Notes under the pieces: model-generated
The model's database searches: none
Seen by the model: the letters and a program-made list of their open reading frames with translations, nothing else
Told to the model about the DNA's origin: nothing
In this document: piece after piece, positions 34,515 to 42,939 of the stretch
Layout: every line of letters begins with the position of its first letter
How positions within the stretch are numbered: position 1 is the stretch's first letter
Origin: JAJFTV01 sp964426355
GTDB lineage: Bacteria > Chloroflexota > Anaerolineae > Anaerolineales > Anaerolineaceae
Length of the DNA: 47,415 nucleotides
Assembly: GCA_964426355.1 (NCBI GenBank)
Contig: CAYRRA010000005.1
Coordinates: 1 to 47,415, forward strand
Direction of reading: 5' to 3'
Program-made: the position numbers and the translations under genes

Positions 34515-34904
34515 TTACTTCTTCGCTGCTCCACGGCGGCGACCGCGACCTGCAACAGTCTTCTTAGGACCTTTGCATGTGCGCGCGTTCGTGCGCGTGC
34601 GCTGACCACGGGTGGGCAGGTTGCGGCGATGTCGCATACCGCGATAGCAACCAATTTCTACCAGGCGCTTAATATTCATTTGAACTTCGCGCCGTAAATC
34701 ACCCTCAACTTTATAGGTTTGACTGATAAACTCACGCATCGCGCTTGCATCTGCTTCAGTTAAATCGCGTACACGAGTGCTGGGATCAACGCCGGTGGAT
34801 TTTAAAATCTCACGAGCGCGCGTGGGTCCAATACCAAAAATATATCGTAGCGCAATATCAATACGCTTGTCACGTGGGAGGTCTACACCTTCAATTCTCG
34901 CCAT
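34515..34904 (-). CDS. rpsM: 30S ribosomal protein S13
   Basis: 129 residues. MARIEGVDLPRDKRIDIALR and YIFGIGPTRAREILKSTGVD are the classic start with helix-two-turn-helix, followed by GCYRGMRHRRNLPTRGQRTR near the C-terminus and a basic Ala/Lys tail. It contacts the 50S subunit (bridges B1a/b) and P-site tRNA. It follows rpmJ by six bases. Confidence 0.98.
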   Translation of the reverse strand: MARIEGVDLPRDKRIDIALRYIFGIGPTRAREILKSTGVDPSTRVRDLTEADASAMREFISQTYKVEGDLRREVQMNIKRLVEIGCYRGMRHRRNLPTRGQRTRTNARTCKGPKKTVAGRGRRRGAAKK

Positions 34905-34910
34905 TTTTCC

Positions 34911-35024
34911 TTATCCCTGTCGTTGCTTATGTTTCGGATTATCACAAATTACGTACAAAATACCTTTTCGCTTCACGATTTTACATTTCGCACAGCGCTT
35001 TTTTATGGATGCGCTTACTTTCAT
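34911..35024 (-). CDS. rpmJ: 50S ribosomal protein L36
   Basis: 37 residues, begins MKVSASIKKRCAKC, ends KHKQRQG. The zinc ligands Cys11, Cys14, Cys27 and His32 are all present. Start ATG at 35024 with AGGAGAAG upstream. It lies directly after map; infA, which commonly sits between map and rpmJ, is missing. Confidence 0.97.
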   Translation of the reverse strand: MKVSASIKKRCAKCKIVKRKGILYVICDNPKHKQRQG

Positions 35025-35069
35025 CTCACTTCTCCTTAAGGCTTTTCCTTCAATTAGCCAAAGCTTTGA

Positions 35070-35894
35070 TTATACCATCTCATCATTTAACTGTCCAGCA
35101 ATTTGCGCCGGGCTTCTTCCATCTTCCATCCGGGTAAGCACCATCGGTCCATTTTCAGTAATGGCAACAGTATGCTCCCAATGGCACGACAATGAACCAT
35201 CTGCTGAAACCACGGTCCATTCATCCTGCAGTGTACGGGTGTACGGAGTACCAAACAGAACCATGGGCTCCAGGGCAATCACCATACCAGTACACAGTTC
35301 AACCCCCTTACCGGGAGTGCCATAATTTGGCACCTGTGGTCCCTCGTGCATGGCGCGTCCAACACCATGCCCTGTATATTCACGCGTTACATACAGTTGT
35401 TGTTTCTCAACATAACGCTGAATAGCCGATGACACATCACCAACGCGGTTCCCAGGGCGCATTTTTTCAATACCAATGTAAAGCGCCTGTTCAGTTACCT
35501 TCATCAAACGGAAGGCTTCTGCAGATACCTCACCAACGCCAGCAGTAAAAGCTGAATCGGCGACATATCCTTCGTAGGTGGTACCGCAATCCACAGATAC
35601 GATATCGCCTTCTTTGAGCTTGCGCTTTCCTGGAATACCGTGCACCAGTTCTGCATTGATCGATATCGTTGTGCTGGCAGGGTAAGGGTACGGACCCGGA
35701 TAGTGATAAAACGGTGAAGTCACTCCGTATTTTTTTAACACATCCTCAGCAGCAGCGTTTAAATCACCTGTGGTCGCACCAGGGCGAATGGCAGCATGTG
35801 CAGCAGCCAATGCTTCGGCATTGATTTTGCCAGCTTCGCGCATCACCTTGATTTCCTCAGGCGTTTTGATCGTGATACTGCGATACCAGGGCAC
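35070..35894 (-). CDS. map: Methionine aminopeptidase, type I
   Basis: 274 residues, slightly longer than the usual 250-260 through a C-terminal extension of about 25 residues. The five metal ligands are visible: Asp in SVDCGTTYEG, Asp in VADSAFT, His in YTGHGVGRAMHEGP, Glu in VIALEPM and Glu in HWEHTVAI. It removes the initiator methionine from nascent proteins. Its ATG lies directly next to the adk stop, with no gap. This placement in the spc/alpha cluster is typical. Confidence 0.97.
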   Translation of the reverse strand: MPWYRSITIKTPEEIKVMREAGKINAEALAAAHAAIRPGATTGDLNAAAEDVLKKYGVTSPFYHYPGPYPYPASTTISINAELVHGIPGKRKLKEGDIVSVDCGTTYEGYVADSAFTAGVGEVSAEAFRLMKVTEQALYIGIEKMRPGNRVGDVSSAIQRYVEKQQLYVTREYTGHGVGRAMHEGPQVPNYGTPGKGVELCTGMVIALEPMVLFGTPYTRTLQDEWTVVSADGSLSCHWEHTVAITENGPMVLTRMEDGRSPAQIAGQLNDEMV

Positions 35895-36551
35895 TTACTC
35901 ACCTCTCCGAACGGCAGACAACAGGTCGCCAGAAACCTTCTCAATCTGTTGTGTACCGTCTACCTCGACCAGCAAACCTTTTTCACGATAATAGTCAATT
36001 AAAGACATGGTCTGCTCAAAATAAACTTCAATTCGGTTACGAACCGTATCTGGGCGGTCATCATCTCGCTGATACAGGTCAGCACCGTCGTCATCACATT
36101 TTCCAGGTTGGCAAGGCGGGTTGAACTGCTGATGGTAAACACGCCCACACGCAGGGCAACTCCAACGACCTCCCAACCGCTCGACCAGTTTTTCAACAGG
36201 GACGCTGATAAATGGGACACAACTGACAGAATACCCAGACTTCTTTAGCATCTCATCCAAGGCGTTTGCCTGGGCGGGTGTACGCGGGAAGCCATCTAAA
36301 AGGGCACCGTTTGCGCAGTCCGCTCGTGTAAGCCTGTCTGCAATCATCGCAATGGTTACGTCGTCCGGCACCAATTCACCACGGGTCATAAAACCTTGTG
36401 CCAGTTTTCCAAGTTCAGTTTGCTGCTTCAGGTTCTCTCGAAAGATATCACCTGAGGAAATATGCGGCAGGTCAAGCTCATCAGATAATCGTTGAGCTTG
36501 CGTTCCTTTTCCCGCTCCTGGCGGACCAAGCAGCACAATAAACTTTGCCAT
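35895..36551 (-). CDS. adk: Adenylate kinase, long form with LID zinc site
   Basis: 218 residues. P-loop GPPGAGKGT (9-17), then ISSGDIFREN, GFPRTPAQA and the LID domain with Cys132, Cys135, Cys152 and probably Asp155 as structural zinc ligands, like Gram-positive and thermophile enzymes. It interconverts ATP + AMP and 2 ADP. It follows secY by two bases, the common secY-adk-map order. Confidence 0.97.
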   Translation of the reverse strand: MAKFIVLLGPPGAGKGTQAQRLSDELDLPHISSGDIFRENLKQQTELGKLAQGFMTRGELVPDDVTIAMIADRLTRADCANGALLDGFPRTPAQANALDEMLKKSGYSVSCVPFISVPVEKLVERLGGRWSCPACGRVYHQQFNPPCQPGKCDDDGADLYQRDDDRPDTVRNRIEVYFEQTMSLIDYYREKGLLVEVDGTQQIEKVSGDLLSAVRRGE

Positions 36552-36553
36552 CC

Positions 36554-37894
36554 TTACCCTTTGATCAGACTTTCATCATAACCGTGCACTTTCAGCTCGG
36601 TTTCAATGATGGTAAACGTATCACGTACAACACCGACCACAATCAGCAAGCCAGCAGACGAGACAAGGAACAAATTTTTCCCAACAGGCAGCGCCAGGTT
36701 GACGACAAATGGCAATACAGCTACCAGACCCAGGAATAACGCGCCGGGTAATGTAATCCGCCGTTGAACTTTGGTAAGATACTTTTGCGTCGGTCCGCCC
36801 CGAACCACACCAGGGATCTGAGCGCCTTGTTTTTTGAGATTGTCACCGTAATTCTGTTGCGTGAAGAGCACATCCGTATAGAAGAATGTGAACACCACGA
36901 TAGTGACGAAATAAATCAGAGAATACCAGGCATTACCGCCGCTAAATGTTTCGTAAATTCCTGTGGCAATACTGCTCACCCATGCTGTTTCAGAATTGAC
37001 AAAATAACTGGCAACAATCGCAGGGAATGACAGAAATGCCTGTGCAAAAATCAGCGGGATCATGCCTGCCATGTTCACCATCAAGGGCAAATTACTCTTG
37101 ACTGGCATCGACATTCGATTGCCAACCCGTCTTCCAGGGAACAATACGGGCACATTTCGGCGTCCCTGCTGAACGAAGACTATTGCAAAAACAGTCAGCG
37201 CCAGGATAGCCAAAACAATCAGTAGCATCCACCAGCCGTTTTGCTTATCACTCAACAACGCCCCCAGGTTTGCAGGCAGTCTTGCGATAATACCCGCAAA
37301 AATGATCAAAGAGAGACCCTGGTTGGGGATACCATACTCTGAAATAAGCTGACCCAGCCAGATACCCAACATGGTTCCTGCGACCATACTCAATAAGGTC
37401 GCAACCGTGGGCAGCAGGGCTTCTCCAGCAAAACTAAAGTTGAACAAAACCGCCCCCCCACCAGAGGTTGACATGGAGTTGAAGATATTGATTTGCCCAA
37501 TTGCAGAAAGCAAAGCCATTGGGATGGTCAGGATCACCGTCCATTTTTCCATCCACTTTTTACCTTCGCGCTGGTTCTCTTTCAGTTTTCTCTCCAGTGC
37601 CGGGATAATTGGGGTCAGCAATTGGATGATAATCTGGGCAGTAATGTACGGATAAACGCTCATCGCCAGGATAGAAAAATTGGAAACCGTTCCGCCGGAG
37701 AGCAGGTCCAGGAGGTTGAAAAGGTTTGCTCCAGCGCCGCCACTTTGAGAGAGGAGGCGCAGAGCTTCCCGGTTCACACCTGGTACGGGAATATTCGCTG
37801 CCAGCCGGAACAACACTAATAACATAATAGTGATGAGCAGCTTCCTACGAATATCCTCAGATTTCCATAAATAACGCCAAGCCGACCGCTTCAT
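36554..37894 (-). CDS. secY: Protein translocase subunit SecY
   Basis: 446 residues with ten membrane helices. The N-terminal helix and plug region (RLAANIPVPGVNREALRLLS), SVYPYITAQIIIQLLTPIIP, GMIPLIFAQAFLSFPAIVA and the cytoplasmic loop QGAQIPGVVRGGPTQKYLTK are typical. It forms the channel of the Sec translocon with SecE and SecG, neither of which is in this window. Located between rplO and adk as usual. Confidence 0.98.
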   Translation of the reverse strand: MKRSAWRYLWKSEDIRRKLLITIMLLVLFRLAANIPVPGVNREALRLLSQSGGAGANLFNLLDLLSGGTVSNFSILAMSVYPYITAQIIIQLLTPIIPALERKLKENQREGKKWMEKWTVILTIPMALLSAIGQINIFNSMSTSGGGAVLFNFSFAGEALLPTVATLLSMVAGTMLGIWLGQLISEYGIPNQGLSLIIFAGIIARLPANLGALLSDKQNGWWMLLIVLAILALTVFAIVFVQQGRRNVPVLFPGRRVGNRMSMPVKSNLPLMVNMAGMIPLIFAQAFLSFPAIVASYFVNSETAWVSSIATGIYETFSGGNAWYSLIYFVTIVVFTFFYTDVLFTQQNYGDNLKKQGAQIPGVVRGGPTQKYLTKVQRRITLPGALFLGLVAVLPFVVNLALPVGKNLFLVSSAGLLIVVGVVRDTFTIIETELKVHGYDESLIKG

Positions 37895-37915
37895 GATGAA
37901 GTCTCCTTATTTTCC

Positions 37916-38380
37916 CTACTCAGCATCTTTGGCAATAATTTCTACACTGCCACCGGCAGCTTCAATTTTTTCCCGTGCTGTTTTGCTAACTCGCTCAACT
38001 CGCACTTTCAAGGGAACAGTCACTTCCCCATGTCCTAAAACGACAACTGGGTTCCGTGCTTTACTGATCAGGTTGGCTTCTAACAACACTTCGCGGGTAA
38101 TTTCACTGCCAGCAGCAAAACGCGAAAGATGAAAAAGGTTCACTTCGTTATATTCCACCTGGTTTGGCGGAGTAAAACCTTCACCGCGGATGAAAGGCAG
38201 CCTGCGATAGAACGGCAGGTTACCACCCTGGCGGTACAAATTGCCACCTGCACCCTGGCGGGAGTTTTGCCCTTTTGTGCCACGACCTGCGGTCTTTCCC
38301 TGACCAGCGGAAATACCGCGCCCTACTCGTTTACGGCTTTTCTTTGCGCCGTCATTGGGTCGTAAATCGTTTAGTTTCAT
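37916..38380 (-). CDS. rplO: 50S ribosomal protein L15
   Basis: 154 residues from ATG 38380 (MKLNDLRPNDGAKKSRKRVG). The frame is open further upstream to 38449, but those residues overlap rpmD and are not L15-like. The Gly/Arg-rich N-terminal extension (GRGISAGQGKTAGRGTKGQ) and the globular C-terminus (VEIIAKDAE) are normal. It follows rpmD by eight bases. Confidence 0.97.
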   Translation of the reverse strand: MKLNDLRPNDGAKKSRKRVGRGISAGQGKTAGRGTKGQNSRQGAGGNLYRQGGNLPFYRRLPFIRGEGFTPPNQVEYNEVNLFHLSRFAAGSEITREVLLEANLISKARNPVVVLGHGEVTVPLKVRVERVSKTAREKIEAAGGSVEIIAKDAE

Positions 38381-38388
38381 AACGCATC

Positions 38389-38586
38389 CTACTCTTCTAT
38401 GATTACCAGATGTGCAATTTTCGCCAGCATACCGCGCAAAGAAGGACAATCCTCATGCTCTACTGTCTGGTTAATCTTGCGCAATCCCAGTGCACGCACT
38501 GTAGCCTTGTGTCTCTCAGAATAACCGATCACACTTCTAACAAGTGTAATCTTCAACTTTTTTGGCTCTTGTTTTTTGCTAGCCAT
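38389..38586 (-). CDS. rpmD: 50S ribosomal protein L30
   Basis: 65 residues from ATG 38586. LKITLVRSVIGYSERHKATV followed by RALGLRKINQTVEHED is diagnostic. The longer open frame to 38652 lies inside rpsE and was rejected. It overlaps the rpsE stop by eight bases. L30 is absent in some lineages but present here. Confidence 0.96.
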   Translation of the reverse strand: MASKKQEPKKLKITLVRSVIGYSERHKATVRALGLRKINQTVEHEDCPSLRGMLAKIAHLVIIEE

Positions 38587-39109
38587 TCTTCCTCCGCTCC
38601 CAGAAGGGCATGAGATCCTTCGCCGGTTTACCTCTGCGGCGTGCTTCCTCATCTGGTGATTTTAACTGTTCCAGGGCATCGAAAGTTGCACGTACAACGT
38701 TTAGGGTATTGGTACTGCCCAGCGATTTGGTTAAAATATCACGCACGCCAGCAGCCTCAAGCACTGCGCGAACGCCACCTGCTGCAATAACACCCGTACC
38801 ACGAGACGCCGGTTTTAACAGCACTTTTGCGCCGCCAAGCTTACCGAGCACCTCATGCGGAATCGTCGTTCCAGATAAGGGGACTTTCACCATGGAACGA
38901 TGCGCATACTCGGTTGCTTTACGCATGGCATCCGGAACCGCATTGGCTTTTCCAATGCCAAGACCCACTCGCCCGTTGTTGTCACCCACTACGACGGTAA
39001 CGCGAAACTTAAATCGCCTACCGCCTTTCAAAACCTTAGCAACGCGAGCGATATCGATGACTCGTTCATCGTATTGAGTTTCTAAAGGTTGGTATTCTAT
39101 TCTTTCCAT
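38579..39109 (-). CDS. rpsE: 30S ribosomal protein S5
   Basis: 176 residues. The double-stranded-RNA-binding-like N-domain (VAKVLKGGRRFKFRVTVVVG, DNNGRVGLGIGKANAVPDA) and C-domain (GTGVIAAGGVRAVLEAAGVR, DILTKSLGSTNTLNVVRATF) are clear. It takes part in translational accuracy and mRNA entry. The last eight bases overlap the start of rpmD. Confidence 0.98.
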   Translation of the reverse strand: MERIEYQPLETQYDERVIDIARVAKVLKGGRRFKFRVTVVVGDNNGRVGLGIGKANAVPDAMRKATEYAHRSMVKVPLSGTTIPHEVLGKLGGAKVLLKPASRGTGVIAAGGVRAVLEAAGVRDILTKSLGSTNTLNVVRATFDALEQLKSPDEEARRRGKPAKDLMPFWERRKNG

Positions 39110-39139
39110 AAAAGCTTTTCCACCTTGCTATAGTTTTTC

Positions 39140-39505
39140 CTAAAAATCCAACCCGCCCTCGCGAGCTGCATCGGCTAAGGCTTTGATCCGCCCAATATAT
39201 CGGTATCCGCCGCGGTCAAAAACAACTGTCGAAACGCCTTTTTCTTTTGCGCGTTTAGCAACGAGTTGTCCAACAGCTTTCGCTTGTTCGGTTTTATTTT
39301 TTCCGTCCAACGTGCCTCTCAATTCATGATCGATACTCGATGCTGCTGCGATGGTGTGCATGGCATCATCATCAATCACCTGGGCATAAATCTCCTCAGA
39401 ACTGCGGTAAACATTCAGACGTGGTTTTTCAGGTGACCCGCTGATGTTCTTGCGTACACGGCGATGTCTTTTTAACCTAGCTTCATTTCTTGACTTCGTA
39501 GCCAT
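39140..39505 (-). CDS. rplR: 50S ribosomal protein L18
   Basis: 121 residues. RRVRKNISGSPEKPRLNVYR, YAQVIDDDAMHTIAAASS and VVFDRGGYRYIGRIKALADA then AREGGLDF are the usual landmarks. It binds 5S rRNA with L5. Lies between rplF and rpsE. Confidence 0.98.
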   Translation of the reverse strand: MATKSRNEARLKRHRRVRKNISGSPEKPRLNVYRSSEEIYAQVIDDDAMHTIAAASSIDHELRGTLDGKNKTEQAKAVGQLVAKRAKEKGVSTVVFDRGGYRYIGRIKALADAAREGGLDF

Positions 39506-39515
39506 TATTCATACC

Positions 39516-40061
39516 TCATTTCGACTTAGCCGTCTTGCCGGCTTTTCGACGGATCTTCTCACCTGCATAACTGATCCCTTTGCCTTTATACGGCTCAGGT
39601 GGTCTGATTTCCCGAATATTTGCTGCGGTCTGCCCCACCACTTCCTTGTCGAACCCGATTACCTTTAATTGGCGGGCACGGGTATCTACTTCAAAGGAAA
39701 TTCCACTGGGTGGTTCCACAACAACAGGATGAGAATAACCAACATGCAGTACGGCATTCTGACCATCTTGCTCAACACGGTACCCAACACCCTGTACTTC
39801 CAATACCTTCGTAAAACCAGTACTGACACCGGTAATCATGTTATTAAGGACGGCACGGGTGGTGCCATGCAGTGAGCGAGCAAGTGCTTCTTCAGAAGAC
39901 CGGGTTACCACCACCTGGTTGTCTTCAATTTCAACATTTACTTGTGGTGAAAAAAGGCGTTTCATTTCACCTTTCGGTCCCTTCACCTGCACTTCACTGC
40001 CAACAATTTTTACTTCCACACCGGCAGGGATCACCACCGGTAATCGACCAATTCTAGACAT
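39516..40061 (-). CDS. rplF: 50S ribosomal protein L6
   Basis: 181 residues, two repeated L6 folds. MSRIGRLPVVIPAGVEV at the start, the SLHGTTRAVLNNMITGVSTG turn, YRVEQDGQNAVLHVGYSHPV, and the C-terminal IREIRPPEPYKGKGISYAGE are all conserved. It binds near the sarcin-ricin loop at the factor-binding site. Confidence 0.98.
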   Translation of the reverse strand: MSRIGRLPVVIPAGVEVKIVGSEVQVKGPKGEMKRLFSPQVNVEIEDNQVVVTRSSEEALARSLHGTTRAVLNNMITGVSTGFTKVLEVQGVGYRVEQDGQNAVLHVGYSHPVVVEPPSGISFEVDTRARQLKVIGFDKEVVGQTAANIREIRPPEPYKGKGISYAGEKIRRKAGKTAKSK

Positions 40062-40078
40062 GGTTCATCTCCTTATGA

Positions 40079-40492
40079 TCACCAGACTTTGCAGATGATC
40101 TCGCCGCCAACACCTAACTGGCGAGCACGCTGCCCGGTCATCACACCTTTCGATGTAGAAATAATCGTGATCCCCATGCCCGAGAGCACCCACGGGATAT
40201 CCTGTTTTGGCGTGTAAACACGTCTTCCAGGTCGGCTGATGCGCTGTAATCCGGTGATAACGGAGCTACGTTGCCGCCGTTCTCCGACGTATTTCAACCA
40301 GATGCGCAGTACTCGATGGGACGGCATTTTCCCTTCAACGACCTCGTATCCCTCAATATAACCTTCTTCTTTCAGGATGCGTGCCAGTTCTGCTTTAATT
40401 TTCGATGCAGGCATTGCCACAACAGTCTGACCAGTGATGACTGCATTACGAATTCGAGTTAACATGTCTGCAATCGGATCATTCACACTCAT
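40079..40492 (-). CDS. rpsH: 30S ribosomal protein S8
   Basis: 137 residues. MSVNDPIADMLTRIRNAV, MPASKIKAELARILKEEGYI and the C-terminal VLSGMGITIISTSKGVMTGQ are typical. In E. coli S8 represses the spc operon by binding near rplE; no matching structure was identified here. Eighteen bases before rplF, seventeen after rpsZ. Confidence 0.98.
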   Translation of the reverse strand: MSVNDPIADMLTRIRNAVITGQTVVAMPASKIKAELARILKEEGYIEGYEVVEGKMPSHRVLRIWLKYVGERRQRSSVITGLQRISRPGRRVYTPKQDIPWVLSGMGITIISTSKGVMTGQRARQLGVGGEIICKVW

Positions 40493-40509
40493 AATTTTCC
40501 TCCAGCAAA

Positions 40510-40692
40510 TTACCAGGATGATTTCCGAACACCTGGAATCTGGCCTTTCAACGCTAATTCACGGAAACAAATTCGGCATAAACCAAAACGGCGTATATAT
40601 CCGCGCGGACGCCCGCAAATCTTACAACGGTTCCTCACCTGATTTGGGTAGGTTCGCCGCATTTCTCGATATTTCATACATTTCTGCGCCAT
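40510..40692 (-). CDS. rpsZ: 30S ribosomal protein S14, zinc type (S14Z)
   Basis: 60 residues from ATG 40692. The four zinc cysteines are Cys23, Cys26, Cys39 and Cys42 (CKIC...CRIC). The end LALKGQIPGVRKSSW is diagnostic for the short type. The frame is open to 40749, but that part lies inside rplE. One base separates it from the rplE stop. Confidence 0.97.
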   Translation of the reverse strand: MAQKCMKYREMRRTYPNQVRNRCKICGRPRGYIRRFGLCRICFRELALKGQIPGVRKSSW

Positions 40693-40693
40693 A

Positions 40694-41236
40694 TTAGTCC
40701 TTTCTGAACGGCATTCCAAGCATTTGTAACAATTCAAATGCATGCGCATCGGTTTCTGCCGTGGTCACAATGGTAATTTCCATTCCGCGGATTTTGTCAA
40801 TCTTGTCATACTCAATCTCAGGAAAGATCAACTGTTCGCGTAACCCAAGCGTGTAATTTCCACGACCATCAAACGAATCCGGAGAGATTCCCCGAAAATC
40901 GCGCACACGCGGCAGCGCAATGTTGATCAGTCGATCAAGAAATGACCACATTTTCATACCGCGCAATGTCACTTTTACACCAATCGTGCGCCCTTCGCGC
41001 AGCTTGAAATTCGCAATGCTTTTTCGGGCTTTGGTAATCACCGGGTGTTGTCCGGTAATCTTCGCCATATCTTCTGCTGCTGCTTCAAGTGCTTTCGGGT
41101 TGTCCAATGCTTCACCCATGCCAATATTGACAACTACCTTCTCAATGCGTGGGATCTGCATCTTGTTTTCCATGCCCAACACTTTCATCAGCGCTGGTGT
41201 TATTTCATTTTGATACTTTTCTTTCAACCTGTTCAT
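40694..41236 (-). CDS. rplE: 50S ribosomal protein L5
   Basis: 180 residues. KVVVNIGMGEALDNPKALEA, TGQHPVITKARKSIANFKLR, SPDSFDGRGNYTLGLREQLI and the FPEIEYDKIDKIRGMEI stretch are canonical. It binds 5S rRNA and contacts P-site tRNA. Between rplX and rpsZ. Confidence 0.98.
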   Translation of the reverse strand: MNRLKEKYQNEITPALMKVLGMENKMQIPRIEKVVVNIGMGEALDNPKALEAAAEDMAKITGQHPVITKARKSIANFKLREGRTIGVKVTLRGMKMWSFLDRLINIALPRVRDFRGISPDSFDGRGNYTLGLREQLIFPEIEYDKIDKIRGMEITIVTTAETDAHAFELLQMLGMPFRKD

Positions 41237-41257
41237 TCAATCACTCCCAGACGCACT

Positions 41258-41590
41258 CTAGCCGTCAATCAATGCATCGCATTTTTTGCAGATGCGTTGT
41301 ACGGTGCCGCCATCTCGTGACAAGGCTATTCGTGTGGGCTTGTTACATTTCGGACAAACCAGCATCACGTTGGAAATGTCAAACGGCGCTTCAAAGCGGA
41401 TTTTTCCCGGTGTCACTGTTCTTCCCTTCGCCTGTACCTGCGATTGGTGTTTGGTGCGCATATTGATACCCTGCACAACAATACGTGATTCATCCGGCAA
41501 AACCTTTATGACTTCGCCTTTATTTCCTTTATCTTCAAACCTGCCACTGATCACAACAACCTGATCACCTTTACGGATTTTTGCTTTCAT
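41258..41590 (-). CDS. rplX: 50S ribosomal protein L24
   Basis: 110 residues from ATG 41590. KOW motif region KAKIRKGDQVVVISGRFEDK with GEVIKVLPD. The C-terminal part has a CXXC...CXXC pair (Cys79, Cys82, Cys101, Cys104), the zinc-ribbon-like tail common in this family. The frame extends upstream to 41638 inside rplN and was rejected. An assembly initiator of the 50S subunit. Confidence 0.97.
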   Translation of the reverse strand: MKAKIRKGDQVVVISGRFEDKGNKGEVIKVLPDESRIVVQGINMRTKHQSQVQAKGRTVTPGKIRFEAPFDISNVMLVCPKCNKPTRIALSRDGGTVQRICKKCDALIDG

Positions 41591-41618
41591 ATCCTCGCTC
41601 CTATCCAGCCCCAGCCCA

Positions 41619-41990
41619 CTAAATAACCTCAGGGGCAAGAGACACGATTTTCATAAAACCTTTTTCGCGCAACTCACGAGCAACCGGACCAAAAATGCGC
41701 GTCCCTTTAGGGTTGGAACCATCCGTATCCAATATCACGGCTGCATTATCATCAAAACGGATAGTGGAGCCATCTTCGCGCCGCCACTCTTTAGAACAGC
41801 GCACGACCACCGCTTTGACAATTTCGCTCTTCTTGACAGAACTTTGAGGAGTTGCGGATTTTACTGTAGCAACTACAGTATCACCCACTCGCCCATATCG
41901 ACGAACTGAACCGCCAATGATATGGATGACCAAAAGCTCTTTTGCGCCTGTGTTATCAGCAACGTGTAATCGGCTTTCTTTTTGGATCAT
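41619..41990 (-). CDS. rplN: 50S ribosomal protein L14
   Basis: 123 residues. MIQKESRLHVADNTGAKELL and the C-terminal GTRIFGPVARELREKGFMKI are textbook; IRFDDNAAVILDTDGSNPKG lies between. It forms inter-subunit bridge B8 and binds the silencing factor RsfS. It follows rpsQ by three bases. Confidence 0.98.
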   Translation of the reverse strand: MIQKESRLHVADNTGAKELLVIHIIGGSVRRYGRVGDTVVATVKSATPQSSVKKSEIVKAVVVRCSKEWRREDGSTIRFDDNAAVILDTDGSNPKGTRIFGPVARELREKGFMKIVSLAPEVI

Positions 41991-41993
41991 GGG

Positions 41994-42266
41994 TTACGCT
42001 CCTTCCACGGTTTCGTCAGTTTCCTCGCGCCGCAGAATAGCTTCGATTACCCAATGCTTTTCTTTGGAAAGCGGTTGGCTTTCAACGATACGCACATGGT
42101 CGCCTATCTGGCAGCCCAACTCATCGTGTGCTTTGACGCGTTTCTTGTCATGCACCACTTTTCCATATAATGGGTGGCGGTATGTACGCGTAATTTCCAC
42201 GACGGACGTTTTCATCATTTTATTGCTGGTCACAACACCAATTAATCGTCTTCTTGTGTTACTCAT
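41994..42266 (-). CDS. rpsQ: 30S ribosomal protein S17
   Basis: 90 residues. RRRLIGVVTSNKMMKTSVVE, HPLYGKVVHDKKRVKAHDE and DHVRIVESQPLSKEKHWVI are canonical. A short acidic tail (REETDETVEGA) ends the protein. The start shares one base with the rpmC stop (TAATG). Confidence 0.98.
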   Translation of the reverse strand: MSNTRRRLIGVVTSNKMMKTSVVEITRTYRHPLYGKVVHDKKRVKAHDELGCQIGDHVRIVESQPLSKEKHWVIEAILRREETDETVEGA

Positions 42267-42475
42267 CAGTTACCTTCCTGCAAGGCAGACAGTTCTCGCT
42301 CGCGCAACATGGTTTCATATCGAGCGATCAGCCTTCGGGTTTTTTTCAAGCCGCTGGTGTCAGTCAACTGTCCAGTTACCACCTGGAAACGCAGGTTCAT
42401 ATATTCCTGCCGGGCATCACCCAGCTTAGTTTTCAATTCTTCTGTCGAAATCAGACGAATTTCCGCAGGTTTCAT
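42266..42475 (-). CDS. rpmC: 50S ribosomal protein L29
   Basis: 69 residues, two long helices. MKPAEIRLISTEELKTKLGD, then QEYMNLRFQVVTGQLTDTS and KKTRRLIARYETMLRERE. It lies at the tunnel exit and docks SRP and trigger factor with L23. It overlaps rplP by four bases (ATGA). Confidence 0.97.
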   Translation of the reverse strand: MKPAEIRLISTEELKTKLGDARQEYMNLRFQVVTGQLTDTSGLKKTRRLIARYETMLRERELSALQEGN

Positions 42476-42900
42476 AGTTTTTCTCCTGTCAACTGTTCTC
42501 GAGTAACAACCTTGGTCCTGATCGGGAACTTATAAGATGCTTGTTTCAAGGCGTCAACCGCAACCTGTTCAGGCAAACCACTGATCTCAAACATGATTCT
42601 ACCGGGCAGAATAACTGCAACCCAGTACTCCACATTGCCTTTACCTTTACCCATACGGGTTTCCTGGGCGCGTTTGGTGTAAGGCTTGTCGGGGAAAATC
42701 CGAATCCACATTTTTCCACGGCGGCGCATCACACGCACCATAGCCCGGCGCGCTGCTTCAATCTGCCTTGCGGAGATCCACCCCGGTTCGAGAGCCTGTA
42801 AGCCCACATCACCGAAACTGATCTCAGCGCCTCGCAGCGCTTTCCCGGTCATGCGCCCACGATGCTGCTTCCGATATTTAACTCGTTTTGGCATTAACAT
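42472..42900 (-). CDS. rplP: 50S ribosomal protein L16
   Basis: 142 residues. MLMPKRVKYRKQHRGRMTGK, the A-site loop (RRRGKMWIRIFPDKPYTKRA) and MGKGKGNVEYWVAVILPGRI are conserved. It helps place the acceptor arm of A-site tRNA. The start MLMPKR corresponds to MLQPKR of E. coli. Confidence 0.98.
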   Translation of the reverse strand: MLMPKRVKYRKQHRGRMTGKALRGAEISFGDVGLQALEPGWISARQIEAARRAMVRVMRRRGKMWIRIFPDKPYTKRAQETRMGKGKGNVEYWVAVILPGRIMFEISGLPEQVAVDALKQASYKFPIRTKVVTREQLTGEKL

Positions 42901-42939
42901 AATCGATACCTCTCTTCAAATCCAGCATCGTACTGGATA

